Of a stretch of DNA of 40,011 bases, positions 15,018 through 23,452 are shown one piece after another. A program made the translations under genes and the position numbers. The DNA lies in contig VGJV01000008.1 of NCBI GenBank assembly GCA_016867315.1, positions 1-40,011 of the forward strand. Reading direction: 5' to 3'. Under the pieces are notes generated by a model. That model was not told the DNA's origin and did not search any database. It was given only the letters and a program-made list of their open reading frames with translations. How positions within the stretch are numbered: the stretch's first letter is position 1; the number at the start of each line of letters is the position of its first letter. Origin of the DNA: Candidatus Liptonbacteria bacterium (GTDB lineage Bacteria; Patescibacteriota; Minisyncoccia; UBA6257; 2-01-FULL-56-20).

Positions 15018-15659
15018 ATGAAAATCACGAAACTTGGACATTCGTGTCTTTTGATCCAGCACGGAGAATGTGCTGTGCTGACAGACCCCGGGATATACAC
15101 CACGGAGGAAATAAAATCGATAAAAAATCTTGACGCGCTTTTTATAAGCGACACACATGCTGATCATTTGAATATTGACTCGATAAAAATACTCATCGCG
15201 AACAATCCAGAATTAAAGATCTACACGCAAACCGCCAATCAAAAAACTCTCGCTGCCGAAGGAATTGAAAGCGCACTCCTTTTAGAGGATCAACAAACCA
15301 TAGTGAAAGGAATGAAAGTAGAAGGCATCGGCATGAAACATGCGGTGATTCATTCTTCTATTTCCCAATCAGACAATACCGGCTATTTCTTCGGTGAACG
15401 CCTGTTTTATCCAGGAGATGCCTTCACCAAACCTCCGAAAAAGGTAGAAATCTTGGCCTTGCCGGTCGCAGGCCCATGGCTCAAAATCGCGGACGCCATC
15501 GAATATGCCATTGAAGTAGCCCCTAAAATTTGTTTCCCGGTGCACGACGGCATCTTGAAAGCTCCTGGAGTAGTACATCGCGCTCCCAAAGAAATTCTGG
15601 CGAGTCACGATATTTCGTTCGTTATCCTTGAACCAGGTAAAGAAACGGAATTCGCATAG
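15018..15659 (+). CDS. Metallo-beta-lactamase-fold hydrolase (UPF0173-like)
   Basis: The 213-residue product matches the UlaG/UPF0173 type of metal-dependent hydrolases: MKITKLGHSCLLIQHGECAV, DALFISDTHADHLNIDSIKI, a His in GIGMKHAVIHSS, the Asp in LFYPGDAFTKPP and the last His in CFPVHDGILK. The metal motif HxHxDH reads D-T-H-A-D-H, so the first His is replaced by Asp; the other ligands are present. It is probably a cytoplasmic hydrolase of unknown substrate. It starts a plus-strand run with the S9-type hydrolase (4-nt gap), ABC-F ATPase and obg. Confidence 0.85.
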   Translation: MKITKLGHSCLLIQHGECAVLTDPGIYTTEEIKSIKNLDALFISDTHADHLNIDSIKILIANNPELKIYTQTANQKTLAAEGIESALLLEDQQTIVKGMKVEGIGMKHAVIHSSISQSDNTGYFFGERLFYPGDAFTKPPKKVEILALPVAGPWLKIADAIEYAIEVAPKICFPVHDGILKAPGVVHRAPKEILASHDISFVILEPGKETEFA

Positions 15660-15662
15660 CTC

Positions 15663-16722
15663 ATGAAAAAAGCGCATCTGATTCTCCTTGGGGCCGCAAC
15701 TGCAGCGATAGTGTTCGTAGGGATATATCGCGCAGACTCCCCTTCCGTTCCTTCCATAATAGAACCCGAAGGTCCCGCTTCCGCCGCACTCCCGCCCCCC
15801 TCCGACGATTGATTCTCCTCTTACAATAGAATCGCTCGAAAAAAGAACGTATGAGGGAAGCGATATTATAATAGAAAAGACTCTGGATACACGGGAAAAT
15901 TATCAAAGATTCATTACTTCTTATATTTCGGAAGGCTTCAAAGTGTACGGCCTCCTCACGATTCCCACGACTCCCCGTCCTCCCGAAGGCTTTCCTGCGA
16001 TTCTTTTTAATCATGGCTATATTCCTCCGCATAAGTATCGGACCCTCGAACGATATGGCTCATATGTAGATCGACTCGCGAAAAACGGCTACATCGTCTG
16101 GAAAATAGACTACCGAGGCCACGATCAATCGGAAGGTGAAGCCATACCTGCTTATTTTTCTCCCAATCACGCGATAGACATACTGGAAGCGCTCGCGAGC
16201 TTAAGAAATCATCCTTCCGTAAATCCGAATAAAATCGGAATGTGGGGTCACTCCATGGGAGGCCATCTGATTGTATCCGCAATGGTAGTAAGGCCTGACG
16301 AAATAAAAGCCGGAGTAATATACGGAGGCCTCACGGGTACGTATGATGAAGTTTTTGACACCTGGTACCATCTCCCCCGCCCGGATGGAGGCGAAACCCA
16401 AATTGAATACGATTCCCTGCGAAAAGCCGCGGATCCTTTAATCGAAAAATACGGGTCTCCGACTCAAGACTCCCCCTTTTGGAAAGCGATCACTCCCACC
16501 AACTTCCTGGAAAAGCTATCGGCCCCGATTCAGCTGCACCACGGCACGGCGGATATTTCGGTTTCTTATAAGTTTTCCGAGGATCTCGCTCGTCGTTTAA
16601 AAGAGAATAACAAAGAAACGGAACTATATCTTTATCCCGGCGGTGACCACGATATTGCCGGAATCCATTTTCGCTCCGCCATGGCTCGCACAGTGAAGTT
16701 TTTCAATCGATATCTTAAATAG
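15663..16722 (+). pseudogene. S9-type alpha/beta hydrolase, reading frame split at a C6 run
   Basis: The ATG at 15663 starts a membrane-anchored N-terminus (KKAHLILLGAATAAIVFVGI, then a Pro/Ala-rich stalk) that stops at 15810-15812. The hydrolase itself is in the next frame and is continuous from about 15760 to 16722: TIESLEKRTYEGSDIIIEKT, GFKVYGLLTIP, the nucleophile elbow GMWGHSMGGHL, and the His in YPGGDHDIAG. Skipping one base in the CCCCCC run at 15795-15800 joins the two parts exactly. The whole protein would be about 350 residues: an exported, membrane-anchored serine hydrolase or peptidase. Without the shift, translation could begin only at GTG 15943 and would lose the first strands. 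Confidence 0.75.
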
Positions 16723-16753
16723 CGAGACAAGCTGAATGGCGCAAGGAGCGGTA

Positions 16754-18244
16754 ATGCCGTATACTGCTCCTGCCTTCTGCGGCATACATATGAGAAACGA
16801 CGAAGTTGTAATCCGGTTTAATAAGGTTTCTTTCGAATACGGGCACTCCAAACCCATCCTCCATGAGGCCGATTTTTCGGTCCGCCGCGGCTCGAAAGTT
16901 ACGCTCATGGGCCAGAATGGCGCAGGAAAAAGTACGATATTTTCCCTAATTATCGGCGCCTTGAAACCCGAATCCGGAGCTATTGCCATCAAAAAAGGAG
17001 CAACAATAGCCACGGCTCGCCAGGTAATTCCTCGCGAGGAACTCGGGAATACGGTGGAAGAATTTTTCGCGTCAGTATTTCCTCAAAAAGTCTATGACCT
17101 CACTCCGAAGATTGAGGAAGTGCTCGAAATTGTGCATCTCAAAGCCGCTCACGATCGACCATTGCGCACATTTTCTGGAGGTCAACAGGCCCGCCTTCTG
17201 CTTGCGCAGGCTTTGATTCAGAATCCCGATATTCTCCTTCTTGATGAGCCCACGAATAATTTGGACAAACAAGGCATTGCCCATCTCACTCAATTCCTCA
17301 AGGAATATCCCGAGACTTGCCTCGTAATCTCGCACGACGCTCACTTCTTAAATTCCTTTACCCAAGGAGTGCTCTATCTCGAAACATTTACGAAGACCAT
17401 CGAACAATATGCGGGAGACTATTTTGCCGTAGTAGAAGAAATCCAAGCTCGGCTCGAACGCGAACGAATGAAAAATGTTCGCCTCGAAAAAGATATTGCG
17501 CATAGGAAGGAACAAGCCAACTTCTTTGCTCAAAAAGGAGGCCACATGCGCGATGTCGCACGTAAAATGAGGGAAAAGATAGAAACCCTTGAAGAAGAAA
17601 TAGTGGATGTCCGTCGGGAAGATAAAACTATCCGCCAATTTATAATCCCCGCGCAGAAAGATTTAAGTGGCGTACTTCTCAACCTGAAGTCTGTATTGGT
17701 ACTCAAAGGAGCTAAGCCGGTAAAGAAAAAAGTGGGAGTGAAGCTGAAAAAAAATGAACATCTCCTTCTTCAAGGGCCCAATGGCATCGGCAAAACGACA
17801 CTGCTCGAAAAGCTTGCCACCGGAACCGCCGAAGGAGAATCGGTAGCTGCAGGAGTACGCATCGGCTACTACCGCCAAGATTTCTCCACATTAAATTTTG
17901 AAGAAACGGTATACGCGGCCTTAAAACGCGCTGCGCACGACGAAACCGAAGAAAAACTCCGCGCACATGCCGCAGGATTTCTTCTCGATGCGGAAGTGCT
18001 GAAGATCAAAATTGGCTCTCTTTCCGAAGGTCAAAAGGGGTTAGTAGCATTTGCGTCACTCTCACTCCTTCGCCCAGGCTTGCTGATATTAGATGAACCC
18101 ACCAACCATATTAATTTCCGCCACATCCCCGTAATCGCCCGAGCCCTTGACCAATACGAAGGCGCAATGATTCTAGTAAGCCACGTGCCTGATTTCGTAG
18201 CGCAGATTCGTATCGATCAAACTTTAGATTTGGAAAGCCTATAA
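16754..18244 (+). CDS. ABC-F family ATPase
   Basis: The 496-residue product has two ABC domains in one chain and no membrane segments. Domain 1 has Walker A GQNGAGKST, signature FSGGQQARLL and Walker B ILLLDEPTNNLD. A charged interdomain linker follows (RMKNVRLEKDIAHRKEQANF and on). Domain 2 has GPNGIGKTT, a divergent signature LSEGQKGLVAF and LLILDEPTNHINF. ABC-F proteins act on the ribosome, in translation control or antibiotic protection. ATG 16754 was chosen because AAGGAG lies 6 nt upstream; an in-frame ATG at 16790 is also possible. The stop overlaps the -10 box of obg. Confidence 0.9.
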   Translation: MPYTAPAFCGIHMRNDEVVIRFNKVSFEYGHSKPILHEADFSVRRGSKVTLMGQNGAGKSTIFSLIIGALKPESGAIAIKKGATIATARQVIPREELGNTVEEFFASVFPQKVYDLTPKIEEVLEIVHLKAAHDRPLRTFSGGQQARLLLAQALIQNPDILLLDEPTNNLDKQGIAHLTQFLKEYPETCLVISHDAHFLNSFTQGVLYLETFTKTIEQYAGDYFAVVEEIQARLERERMKNVRLEKDIAHRKEQANFFAQKGGHMRDVARKMREKIETLEEEIVDVRREDKTIRQFIIPAQKDLSGVLLNLKSVLVLKGAKPVKKKVGVKLKKNEHLLLQGPNGIGKTTLLEKLATGTAEGESVAAGVRIGYYRQDFSTLNFEETVYAALKRAAHDETEEKLRAHAAGFLLDAEVLKIKIGSLSEGQKGLVAFASLSLLRPGLLILDEPTNHINFRHIPVIARALDQYEGAMILVSHVPDFVAQIRIDQTLDLESL

Positions 18245-18245
18245 T
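18240..18245 (+). promoter_or_regulatory. -10 box of obg, overlapping the upstream stop codon
   Basis: TATAAT at 18240-18245 contains the ABC-F stop codon and ends 6 nt before the obg ATG. This would give obg its own leaderless transcript despite the 7-nt intergenic gap. Confidence 0.5.
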
Positions 18246-18251
18246 ACCTCT

Positions 18252-19226
18252 ATGCTTATCGACGATGTAACAATCCGGATAAAAGCCGGGAATGGCGGGA
18301 ATGGCGGGGTGGCGTTCAACAAAAACATGATGAGCTTAGGCCCCACCGGCGCCTCCGGAGGTAATGGCGGGAACGTATATGCCGAGGGAGTCTCTGATCT
18401 AGGAGCGCTTCGTCAATTTCGTTTTAAAAAGGCATTCGCCGCTCCTGATGGCAAACCTGGCCGCAGCCAATTTCGCGACGGCCAAGACGGAGAAGATTTG
18501 ATTCTAAAAGTTCCCGCAGGCACCACGATTCACAATCTCAAAAACGAAATCCAGGTTGAAATCCTAAAAATAGGGGAAAAGATGCTTCTTGCCGAAGGAG
18601 GAAAAGGCGGACGAGGAAACTTCCATTTCCGCTCTTCGACGAATACCTCTCCCAAAGAATTCGAATATGGGACTCCCGGAGAAGAATTTGAAATCCGGCT
18701 TGAATTAAAACTTATCGCTGACATAGGCTTGATCGGCTTCCCCAACGCCGGAAAGTCAAGCCTTTTGAACGCTCTGACGAACGCAAAAAGCAAAATCGGG
18801 AATTATCCCTTTACCACCCTCGAACCAAACCTGGGAGCTTATTATGAACTTATTCTTGCAGACATTCCGGGCCTTATTGAAGGGTCCTCAGGGGGGAAAG
18901 GCTTAGGTATAAAATTCCTCCGTCACATTGAAAGAACCGGAATTCTCTTCCATCTTGTCTCTGGAGAATCCATGGATCCCGAAAAGGACTATAAAACCAT
19001 CCGCCAGGAGCTCGGAAATTACAGTAAAGCCTTGAAAAATAAACCCGAATACCTTTTTCTTTCTAAGATAGACCTTCTTGAAAAAAAAGAGAGCAACGAA
19101 AAATTAGAAATTCTTCGAAGATTAAATCCCAACGCTGCCCTCCTTTCTATTAAAATGCCCGAAACTCTAGAGAACTTGAAACAAATTTTAAACAAAATTA
19201 AAACTGAGAAGGGGTCTTCATCATAA
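18252..19226 (+). CDS. obg: Obg/CgtA GTPase
   Basis: The 324-residue product has the Gly-rich Obg fold (IRIKAGNGGNGGVAFNKNMM, GPTGASGGNGGNVY, AEGGKGGRGNFHFRSS) followed by a GTPase domain with G1 GFPNAGKSSLLN, the switch NYPFTTLEPNLG, G3 ADIPGLIEGSSGGKGLG and G4 LSKIDLL. The C-terminal OCT domain seen in some Obg proteins is missing. Obg binds the large ribosomal subunit and links its maturation to GTP/ppGpp levels. It follows the ABC-F ATPase, another ribosome-associated factor, by 7 nt. There is no Shine-Dalgarno sequence; a -10 box lies 6 nt upstream. Confidence 0.95.
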   Translation: MLIDDVTIRIKAGNGGNGGVAFNKNMMSLGPTGASGGNGGNVYAEGVSDLGALRQFRFKKAFAAPDGKPGRSQFRDGQDGEDLILKVPAGTTIHNLKNEIQVEILKIGEKMLLAEGGKGGRGNFHFRSSTNTSPKEFEYGTPGEEFEIRLELKLIADIGLIGFPNAGKSSLLNALTNAKSKIGNYPFTTLEPNLGAYYELILADIPGLIEGSSGGKGLGIKFLRHIERTGILFHLVSGESMDPEKDYKTIRQELGNYSKALKNKPEYLFLSKIDLLEKKESNEKLEILRRLNPNAALLSIKMPETLENLKQILNKIKTEKGSSS

Positions 19227-19230
19227 ATTA

Positions 19231-19268
19231 AGGAGGGGTGTGTACTATTTGAAACACTCACCTCTCCT
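19231..19268 (+). promoter_or_regulatory. Hairpin covering the region before the 46-residue peptide start
   Basis: AGGAGGGGTGTGT pairs with ACACTCACCTCTCCT (about 12 of 13 positions), and the ATG follows immediately after the 3' arm. The only Shine-Dalgarno-like sequence (AGGAGG) is inside the 5' arm, so the fold would hide it or bring it close to the start codon. It could control translation of the peptide. Confidence 0.4.
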
Positions 19269-19409
19269 ATGAAATCAACTGCAGATGCCAAAAATCCGAC
19301 CCTATGGATTGTGTTAACTTTTGCAGTAGTGATATCAGTGACATATCTTGCCACTCCTCAGGCTCGACTTCTATATCCGATTCAGGCAGAATCGCGGCAT
19401 CTCTCTTAA
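19269..19409 (+). CDS. 46-residue single-pass membrane peptide
   Basis: The frame encodes a short polar N-terminus (MKSTADAKNPT), one membrane helix (LWIVLTFAVVISVTYLA) and a polar tail. It stands between obg and a clear terminator at 19451, so it is likely transcribed. A hairpin with a sequestered Shine-Dalgarno sequence lies just upstream. I know no family for it. Confidence 0.5.
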   Translation: MKSTADAKNPTLWIVLTFAVVISVTYLATPQARLLYPIQAESRHLS

Positions 19410-19450
19410 ACTGAACTTAAAAGGGGGAGTGAGGTCATCACTCACCCAAC

Positions 19451-19479
19451 GAAAAGCCCCGGATAAACGGGGCTTTTCA
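19451..19479. terminator. Bidirectional terminator
   Basis: GAAAAGCCCC, a 7-nt loop and CGGGGCTTTTC form a strong stem with A/T-rich flanks on both sides. It separates the obg unit from the minus-strand insert. Confidence 0.8.
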
Positions 19480-19502
19480 CTAACATACCGCGATTGGGGA
19501 AG

Positions 19503-19622
19503 CTAATATATGTAACTATTCTCCGGAGGAGAACGTTCTGCGAGCACTATGCGAGGATCCACTGCATGCGAACTGCCTCCGTAAGGATACACCGAGTGAG
19601 GACATGGAGGTGCTGAACGCAT
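19503..19622 (-). CDS. Possible 39-residue Pro/Ser-rich peptide
   Basis: A minus-strand frame from ATG 19622 to the TAG at 19503 encodes MRSAPPCPHSVYPYGGSSHA and DPRIVLAERSPPENSYIY. The composition is protein-like, and a TACTAT box lies shortly upstream of the start. There is no homolog I know and no Shine-Dalgarno sequence. It is just downstream of the methyltransferase insert. Confidence 0.3.
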   Translation of the reverse strand: MRSAPPCPHSVYPYGGSSHAVDPRIVLAERSPPENSYIY

Positions 19623-19680
19623 TGCCACATAGTAGTGGATTTAGGATGAAACTATTATGAAGATATGTCCTACCTCTTCA

Positions 19681-19884
19681 TCAAAAGTACCCGCTCGATA
19701 TTCCCCCATTCGAAAAGTCGGAAGTGGAGGAAGCATGTATAAGCTGCCGCACCATAAGTCCGAGCGCCTGGGTTCCCGCCTGCCGAATCTCCTGTATAAC
19801 GCGAAGTTGGGCCATCCGATGGTTAAGAGTAGCCTGATATTCGGCGAGCAAGGCACGTACCGCCGCCCGCTGCTCCGGAACGGC
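19681..19884 (-). pseudogene. C-terminal remnant of an unknown helical protein
   Basis: In a frame different from the methyltransferase, 19681-19884 encodes PEQRAAVRALLAEYQATLNH and MAQLRVIQEIRQAGTQALGL followed by a short tail and stop. This is amphipathic, helical and protein-like, while the methyltransferase frame becomes meaningless over the same bases. The upstream part of this gene is not present, so the foreign insert ends at about 19880-19890 inside it. Confidence 0.45.
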
Positions 19885-21122
19885 TCTACCCGCGCCAGAT
19901 CGGATCGGGTGTACCCCGCGCCTCGTACAGTTTGTGCGCCTGATTGCTGGCAAACAGTTCCAAGTTCTCCAGCCGGTTGTCCTGCGGGTCGTGGTTCCGA
20001 TGATGCACCACTTCCGACCGAAGCAGGCACCGCCCCAGCGCACGCGCAACGAACAGCCGATGCTCCATGACATACCCGTCCAGCCGCGCCATCGGTAGGA
20101 ACTCCACCGGGCACCGGACGTACTTGATCGGCTTGTAATTGCCGTGCTTGCGGAAGTATGTCACGCCGCCCTTCCATGCCGGGTTCCCCGCCCCGGTCAT
20201 CTTGGTCAGGTAGGACGCCATGCTGTCCGCCGTCCACGCTGCCCGCCCCTTGTGAGCGTGTTTCGCCCACTCCTTGCCGCGCACCTTGCCGTTGCATTCC
20301 CGCGAACAGAACGGCTTCTTGACCTTCCGCAACCATGCGTCCGGTTTCCATGTTTCCTTGCCGCAGGTCGGGCAGGCAATCATACGCCCCTTGCGCTCTG
20401 CAAGCGGTTTCTTCGCTCGCTTCGGTTTCGGTATGCACACCTGCCCGCAATACTGATTCCGCGCCGCCTGTTCCTTCGTGTGGCACGGGAAGGGCTTTGA
20501 GCAGGTCTTGCACATTTTCCAGAACGGGTACACGCGCTTCGCGTTCCAGTGTTTCGGCAAGGGCGAATGCGTAGCCTCCGCCTCGTTCAACAAGGCAACG
20601 ATGGTTTCTGGAGACGATCTGGTCTGTGTAATCGCCGCGAATACGAAAGGCGGTATCGTCGTAGTCGTATTCGACAAGCTCTTGGATGGGTTCCCAATTA
20701 AAGGTTTCATGCTTTGCATCGTAGCACAATGCGCGACCCTTGTCAATGGCTTTACGGTACGGCTCCCACCGCCCATCGATAAGCAATTCCGTGTCCTCGC
20801 TCAAACACCCGTACACCCACGCGATCATGTCGCGAATCTCAAACCCCGCGTCCTCGATGTTCACCGCCATCCGGTGCTGCGTTCGCGTCCCGGCAAACGA
20901 GAGCAGGTGAGCCCCCGGCTTGCACGCCGCTAGAACCAGTCGCCATATATCAATACTCGGCACGTCGTAATCCCACGCCTTGCCCATGAAGCTCAGTCCA
21001 TACGGCGGATCGGTCACAACGGCATCTACCAGCGCAAGCGTCGGCAGTACGTCCGCGCTGTCGCCGAGGTAGAGCGTGCATAGCGCGTTTCCGTGCCTGA
21101 TGATGACGGGTTGGTTGGACAT
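19885..21122 (-). pseudogene. DNA methyltransferase N-terminal part interrupted by an incomplete intein
   Basis: From ATG 21122 the first 105 residues are the start of an N6-adenine-type DNA methyltransferase, with TLYLGDSADVLPTL and the catalytic DPPYG. After AWVYG the sequence switches to an intein: Cys1 with block A CLSEDTELLIDGRWEPYRKA (first base at 20807), and block B around IRGDYTDQIVSRNHRCLVER. The frame stays open through the HNH region and reaches YTRSDLARVEPF, where the C-terminal splicing blocks should begin, but homology ends there near 19885. The splicing C-terminus, its Asn and the rest of the methyltransferase are gone, so no active enzyme can form. The ATG overlaps the stop of the response-regulator fragment (TAATG). 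Confidence 0.75.
19886..20515 (-). CDS. HNH homing endonuclease nested in the intein, alternate frame
   Basis: In another minus-strand frame within the intein DNA, ATG 20515 starts a 209-residue HNH endonuclease. It has two zinc-binding units (MCKTCSKPFPCH...CGQVC and IACPTCGKETWKPD...FCSREC), a DNA-binding middle with GNPAWKGGVTYFRKHG, and the HNH core LDGYVMEHRLFVA and VVHHRNHDPQDNRLENLELF. The frame is open upstream to 20776, but those codons overlap the intein N-terminal domain and do not read like protein, so the internal ATG is preferred. Such enzymes cut intein-less alleles and drive copying of the element. The C-terminal end appears complete. Confidence 0.8.
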   Translation of the reverse strand: MCKTCSKPFPCHTKEQAARNQYCGQVCIPKPKRAKKPLAERKGRMIACPTCGKETWKPDAWLRKVKKPFCSRECNGKVRGKEWAKHAHKGRAAWTADSMASYLTKMTGAGNPAWKGGVTYFRKHGNYKPIKYVRCPVEFLPMARLDGYVMEHRLFVARALGRCLLRSEVVHHRNHDPQDNRLENLELFASNQAHKLYEARGTPDPIWRG

Positions 21123-21406
21123 TATGCTTGCCGCCTGCGCGACCAATCAATCGCATCCCGCGCAGTGAGAATAAGGATAGGGGTAGTAATGTTGCGCGCT
21201 CGCGCATCGCGGCACACTTCAAAACCATTTTTCTTCGGAAGCATAAGATCGAGCACCACCACGTCATAATCCCCGTGATTCATCTCTATCCGCCGCTCTC
21301 CCATTTCCCCGTCCAAAAGATAATCAGCCGCATAGCCGTTCTTTTCGAGGCCCTTCTGAAGGGATTTCGCGAGTTTCTCTTCGTCTTCGATAATAAGTAC
21401 TCTCAT
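21122..21406 (-). pseudogene. OmpR-type response regulator, receiver domain only and truncated
   Basis: The frame begins MRVLIIEDEEKLAKSLQKGL and contains the phosphoacceptor Asp in DVVVLDLMLPKKNGFEVCRD and the strand TPILILTARDA with the conserved Thr. It then switches to IDWSRRRQA and stops. The conserved Lys segment and the winged-helix DNA-binding domain are missing. The junction at about 21150 is where the methyltransferase element entered; the nine foreign residues end in a TAA overlapping the methyltransferase ATG. No histidine kinase gene is present. Confidence 0.75.
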
Positions 21407-21603
21407 AAAATATTCTATTAAAAACCTAGCTCAATCCGCCTACGGGCGCAACCCTGAGAAACTGTATATACATATTACATCGTTCAAACAATGAAATCCG
21501 CATGAAGCGTTCGAACACATTGACTTTATTCCTTTCTTCTTCCATAATTAGAACGTCAATGTAAGCTTCGGTTCCGCTTGAGCGGAATCGTTTTATTTTA
21601 ATC

Positions 21604-23400
21604 ATGCAAAACCTACGAAATATAGCGATTATCGCCCACGTAGACCACGGGAAATCCACCCTCACGACTGAAATCTTAAAACAGTCTGAAACGGATCTCG
21701 GGAAAGCGGGCGAACAGGAAATGATCATGGACTGGAACGAGCTCGAAAAAGAGCGCGGTATTACGATCTTCTCCAAGAACGCCGCAGTGGAATATAAAGG
21801 TACGAAAATCAATCTTATCGACACCCCGGGCCACGCGGACTTCGGCGGCGAAGTAGAGCGCATATTAAACATGGCAGATGGCGCGCTTCTTCTCGTAGAT
21901 GCCCAGGAGGGCCCGATGCCGCAAACTCGGTTCGTATTGAAGAAAGCGCTCGCCGCGGGACACAAAATCATTGTAGTGATAAATAAAATCGATAAACCGA
22001 ACGCACGCGTAAATTATGTAGTAGACAAAGTCCTCGATCTTTTTATTGAACTCGGCGCCTCTGATGCCCAGCTTGAATTTCCCATTGTGTATGCCGCCGC
22101 GAAACTCGGAAAAGCGGGCCGCTCCCCTGAGCTTCAGAGCATGACGAATCTCGAACCTCTTTTTCAAACGATCTTAGAAACTATTCCTTCTCCTCAGGTG
22201 AATTCCGAAGGCCCCCTTCAAATGATGGTGGTATCGGTAATGTACGACAACTACAAAGGCAAAATCGGTATTGGACGCGTGCATCAAGGAACAGTCCGTA
22301 GCAGCCAGTCAGTTACCCACGTAAGCCGGGAAGGCAAAACCAAGACCTCTCCGATCACAAGCCTCATGACCTTCCAGGGACTCCTCCGTAAAGAAACTCC
22401 TGAAGTAAAAGCCGGAGACATCGCGGCGATCTCAGGAATCACCGATATCAACATTGGAGACACGATCGCAGATGCGACGAATCCGGTCCCCTTGCCTCCT
22501 ATCGCAATTGAAAAACCTACCGTAAAAATGATTTTTTCGGTTAACGATTCTCCTTTTGCCGGCACGGAAGGCGAATTTTGTACCTCTCGCAATCTAAAAG
22601 AACGGCTCGAAAAAGAACTCGATAATGATGTCGCACTCCGCGTGGAACCCACGCAGTCTACAGATTCATTCATTGTGAGCGGCCGCGGCGAACTTCACTT
22701 GGCTATCCTTATCGAAAAAATGCGCCGGGAAGGATACGAACTCCAAGTTTCCCGCCCCGAAGTAATTTATAAAGAGGAAGAGGGCAAAACGCTCGAACCC
22801 GCAGAAGACGTATGGGTAGAAGTGCCGGAAGTCTACTCCGGGATAGTGATTGAAAAAATGAGCAAGCGGAAAGGAGAGTTGAAGAACATGAATGTGGAAA
22901 ACGGCGTAGCTCATTTCCACTTCTTTATTCCCATAAGAGGTCTTATCGGTTTTCGGAACGAATTTTTGATCGAAACCAAAGGCACCGGCATCATTAATAC
23001 TCTTTTCGCAGGCTATTTCCCAAAATGGGAAGAGATCAAGGGTACTCCCCACGGTTCGCTCATCGCGCATGAACCAGGCACCTCCACGGCATATGCGCTT
23101 CTAAGCTCTCAAGAACGCGGGGTGATGTTTATAGGTCCGGGGGCAAAAATCTATGAAGGTCAGGTGGTCGGAGAAAATGCCAAAGCGGAAGATCTGGTAG
23201 TAAACGTCTGCAAGCAGAAACAACTTACCAACTTCCGGGCCAAAACCGATGCGGTAACGGACGACCTCGTTCCTCCCCGCGCGCTTTCCTTGGAACAAGC
23301 GCTTGAATACATCGGGGATGATGAGTTGGTAGAAGTCACTCCTCAGAGCATCCGGCTTCGAAAGAAAACCCTTTCGAACACTCTCCGGAAAAAGAAGTAG
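21604..23400 (+). CDS. typA: Ribosome-associated GTPase TypA/BipA
   Basis: The 598-residue product has G1 IAHVDHGKSTLTTEIL, the switch ELEKERGITIFSKNAAVEYK, G3 DTPGHADFGGEVERIL, G4 INKIDKPNARV, and the TypA-specific C-terminal half with FIPIRGLIGFRNEFLIETKG and PGTSTAYALLSSQERGVMFI. TypA binds the ribosome and matters for assembly and stress or cold growth. It is a single-gene unit between the response-regulator remnant and a GC-rich terminator. No Shine-Dalgarno sequence is seen; TTTTAT lies 7 nt before the ATG. Confidence 0.97.
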   Translation: MQNLRNIAIIAHVDHGKSTLTTEILKQSETDLGKAGEQEMIMDWNELEKERGITIFSKNAAVEYKGTKINLIDTPGHADFGGEVERILNMADGALLLVDAQEGPMPQTRFVLKKALAAGHKIIVVINKIDKPNARVNYVVDKVLDLFIELGASDAQLEFPIVYAAAKLGKAGRSPELQSMTNLEPLFQTILETIPSPQVNSEGPLQMMVVSVMYDNYKGKIGIGRVHQGTVRSSQSVTHVSREGKTKTSPITSLMTFQGLLRKETPEVKAGDIAAISGITDINIGDTIADATNPVPLPPIAIEKPTVKMIFSVNDSPFAGTEGEFCTSRNLKERLEKELDNDVALRVEPTQSTDSFIVSGRGELHLAILIEKMRREGYELQVSRPEVIYKEEEGKTLEPAEDVWVEVPEVYSGIVIEKMSKRKGELKNMNVENGVAHFHFFIPIRGLIGFRNEFLIETKGTGIINTLFAGYFPKWEEIKGTPHGSLIAHEPGTSTAYALLSSQERGVMFIGPGAKIYEGQVVGENAKAEDLVVNVCKQKQLTNFRAKTDAVTDDLVPPRALSLEQALEYIGDDELVEVTPQSIRLRKKTLSNTLRKKK

Positions 23401-23406
23401 CGAACC

Positions 23407-23430
23407 AAAGCCCCGCCAAAGCGGGGCTTT
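23407..23430. terminator. Bidirectional terminator of typA and the first micropeptide
   Basis: AAAGCCCCGC, loop CAAA and GCGGGGCTTT form a perfect 10-bp stem with A/T tracts on both sides. It lies 6 nt after the typA stop and downstream of the minus-strand micropeptide at 23453. Confidence 0.85.
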
Positions 23431-23452
23431 AAAAACTCTCATACCTGTAGTT

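Noticed and set aside
21426-21971. Minus-strand 181-codon frame over the typA start
   Set aside because: It is a shadow of typA, whose motifs are unambiguous.
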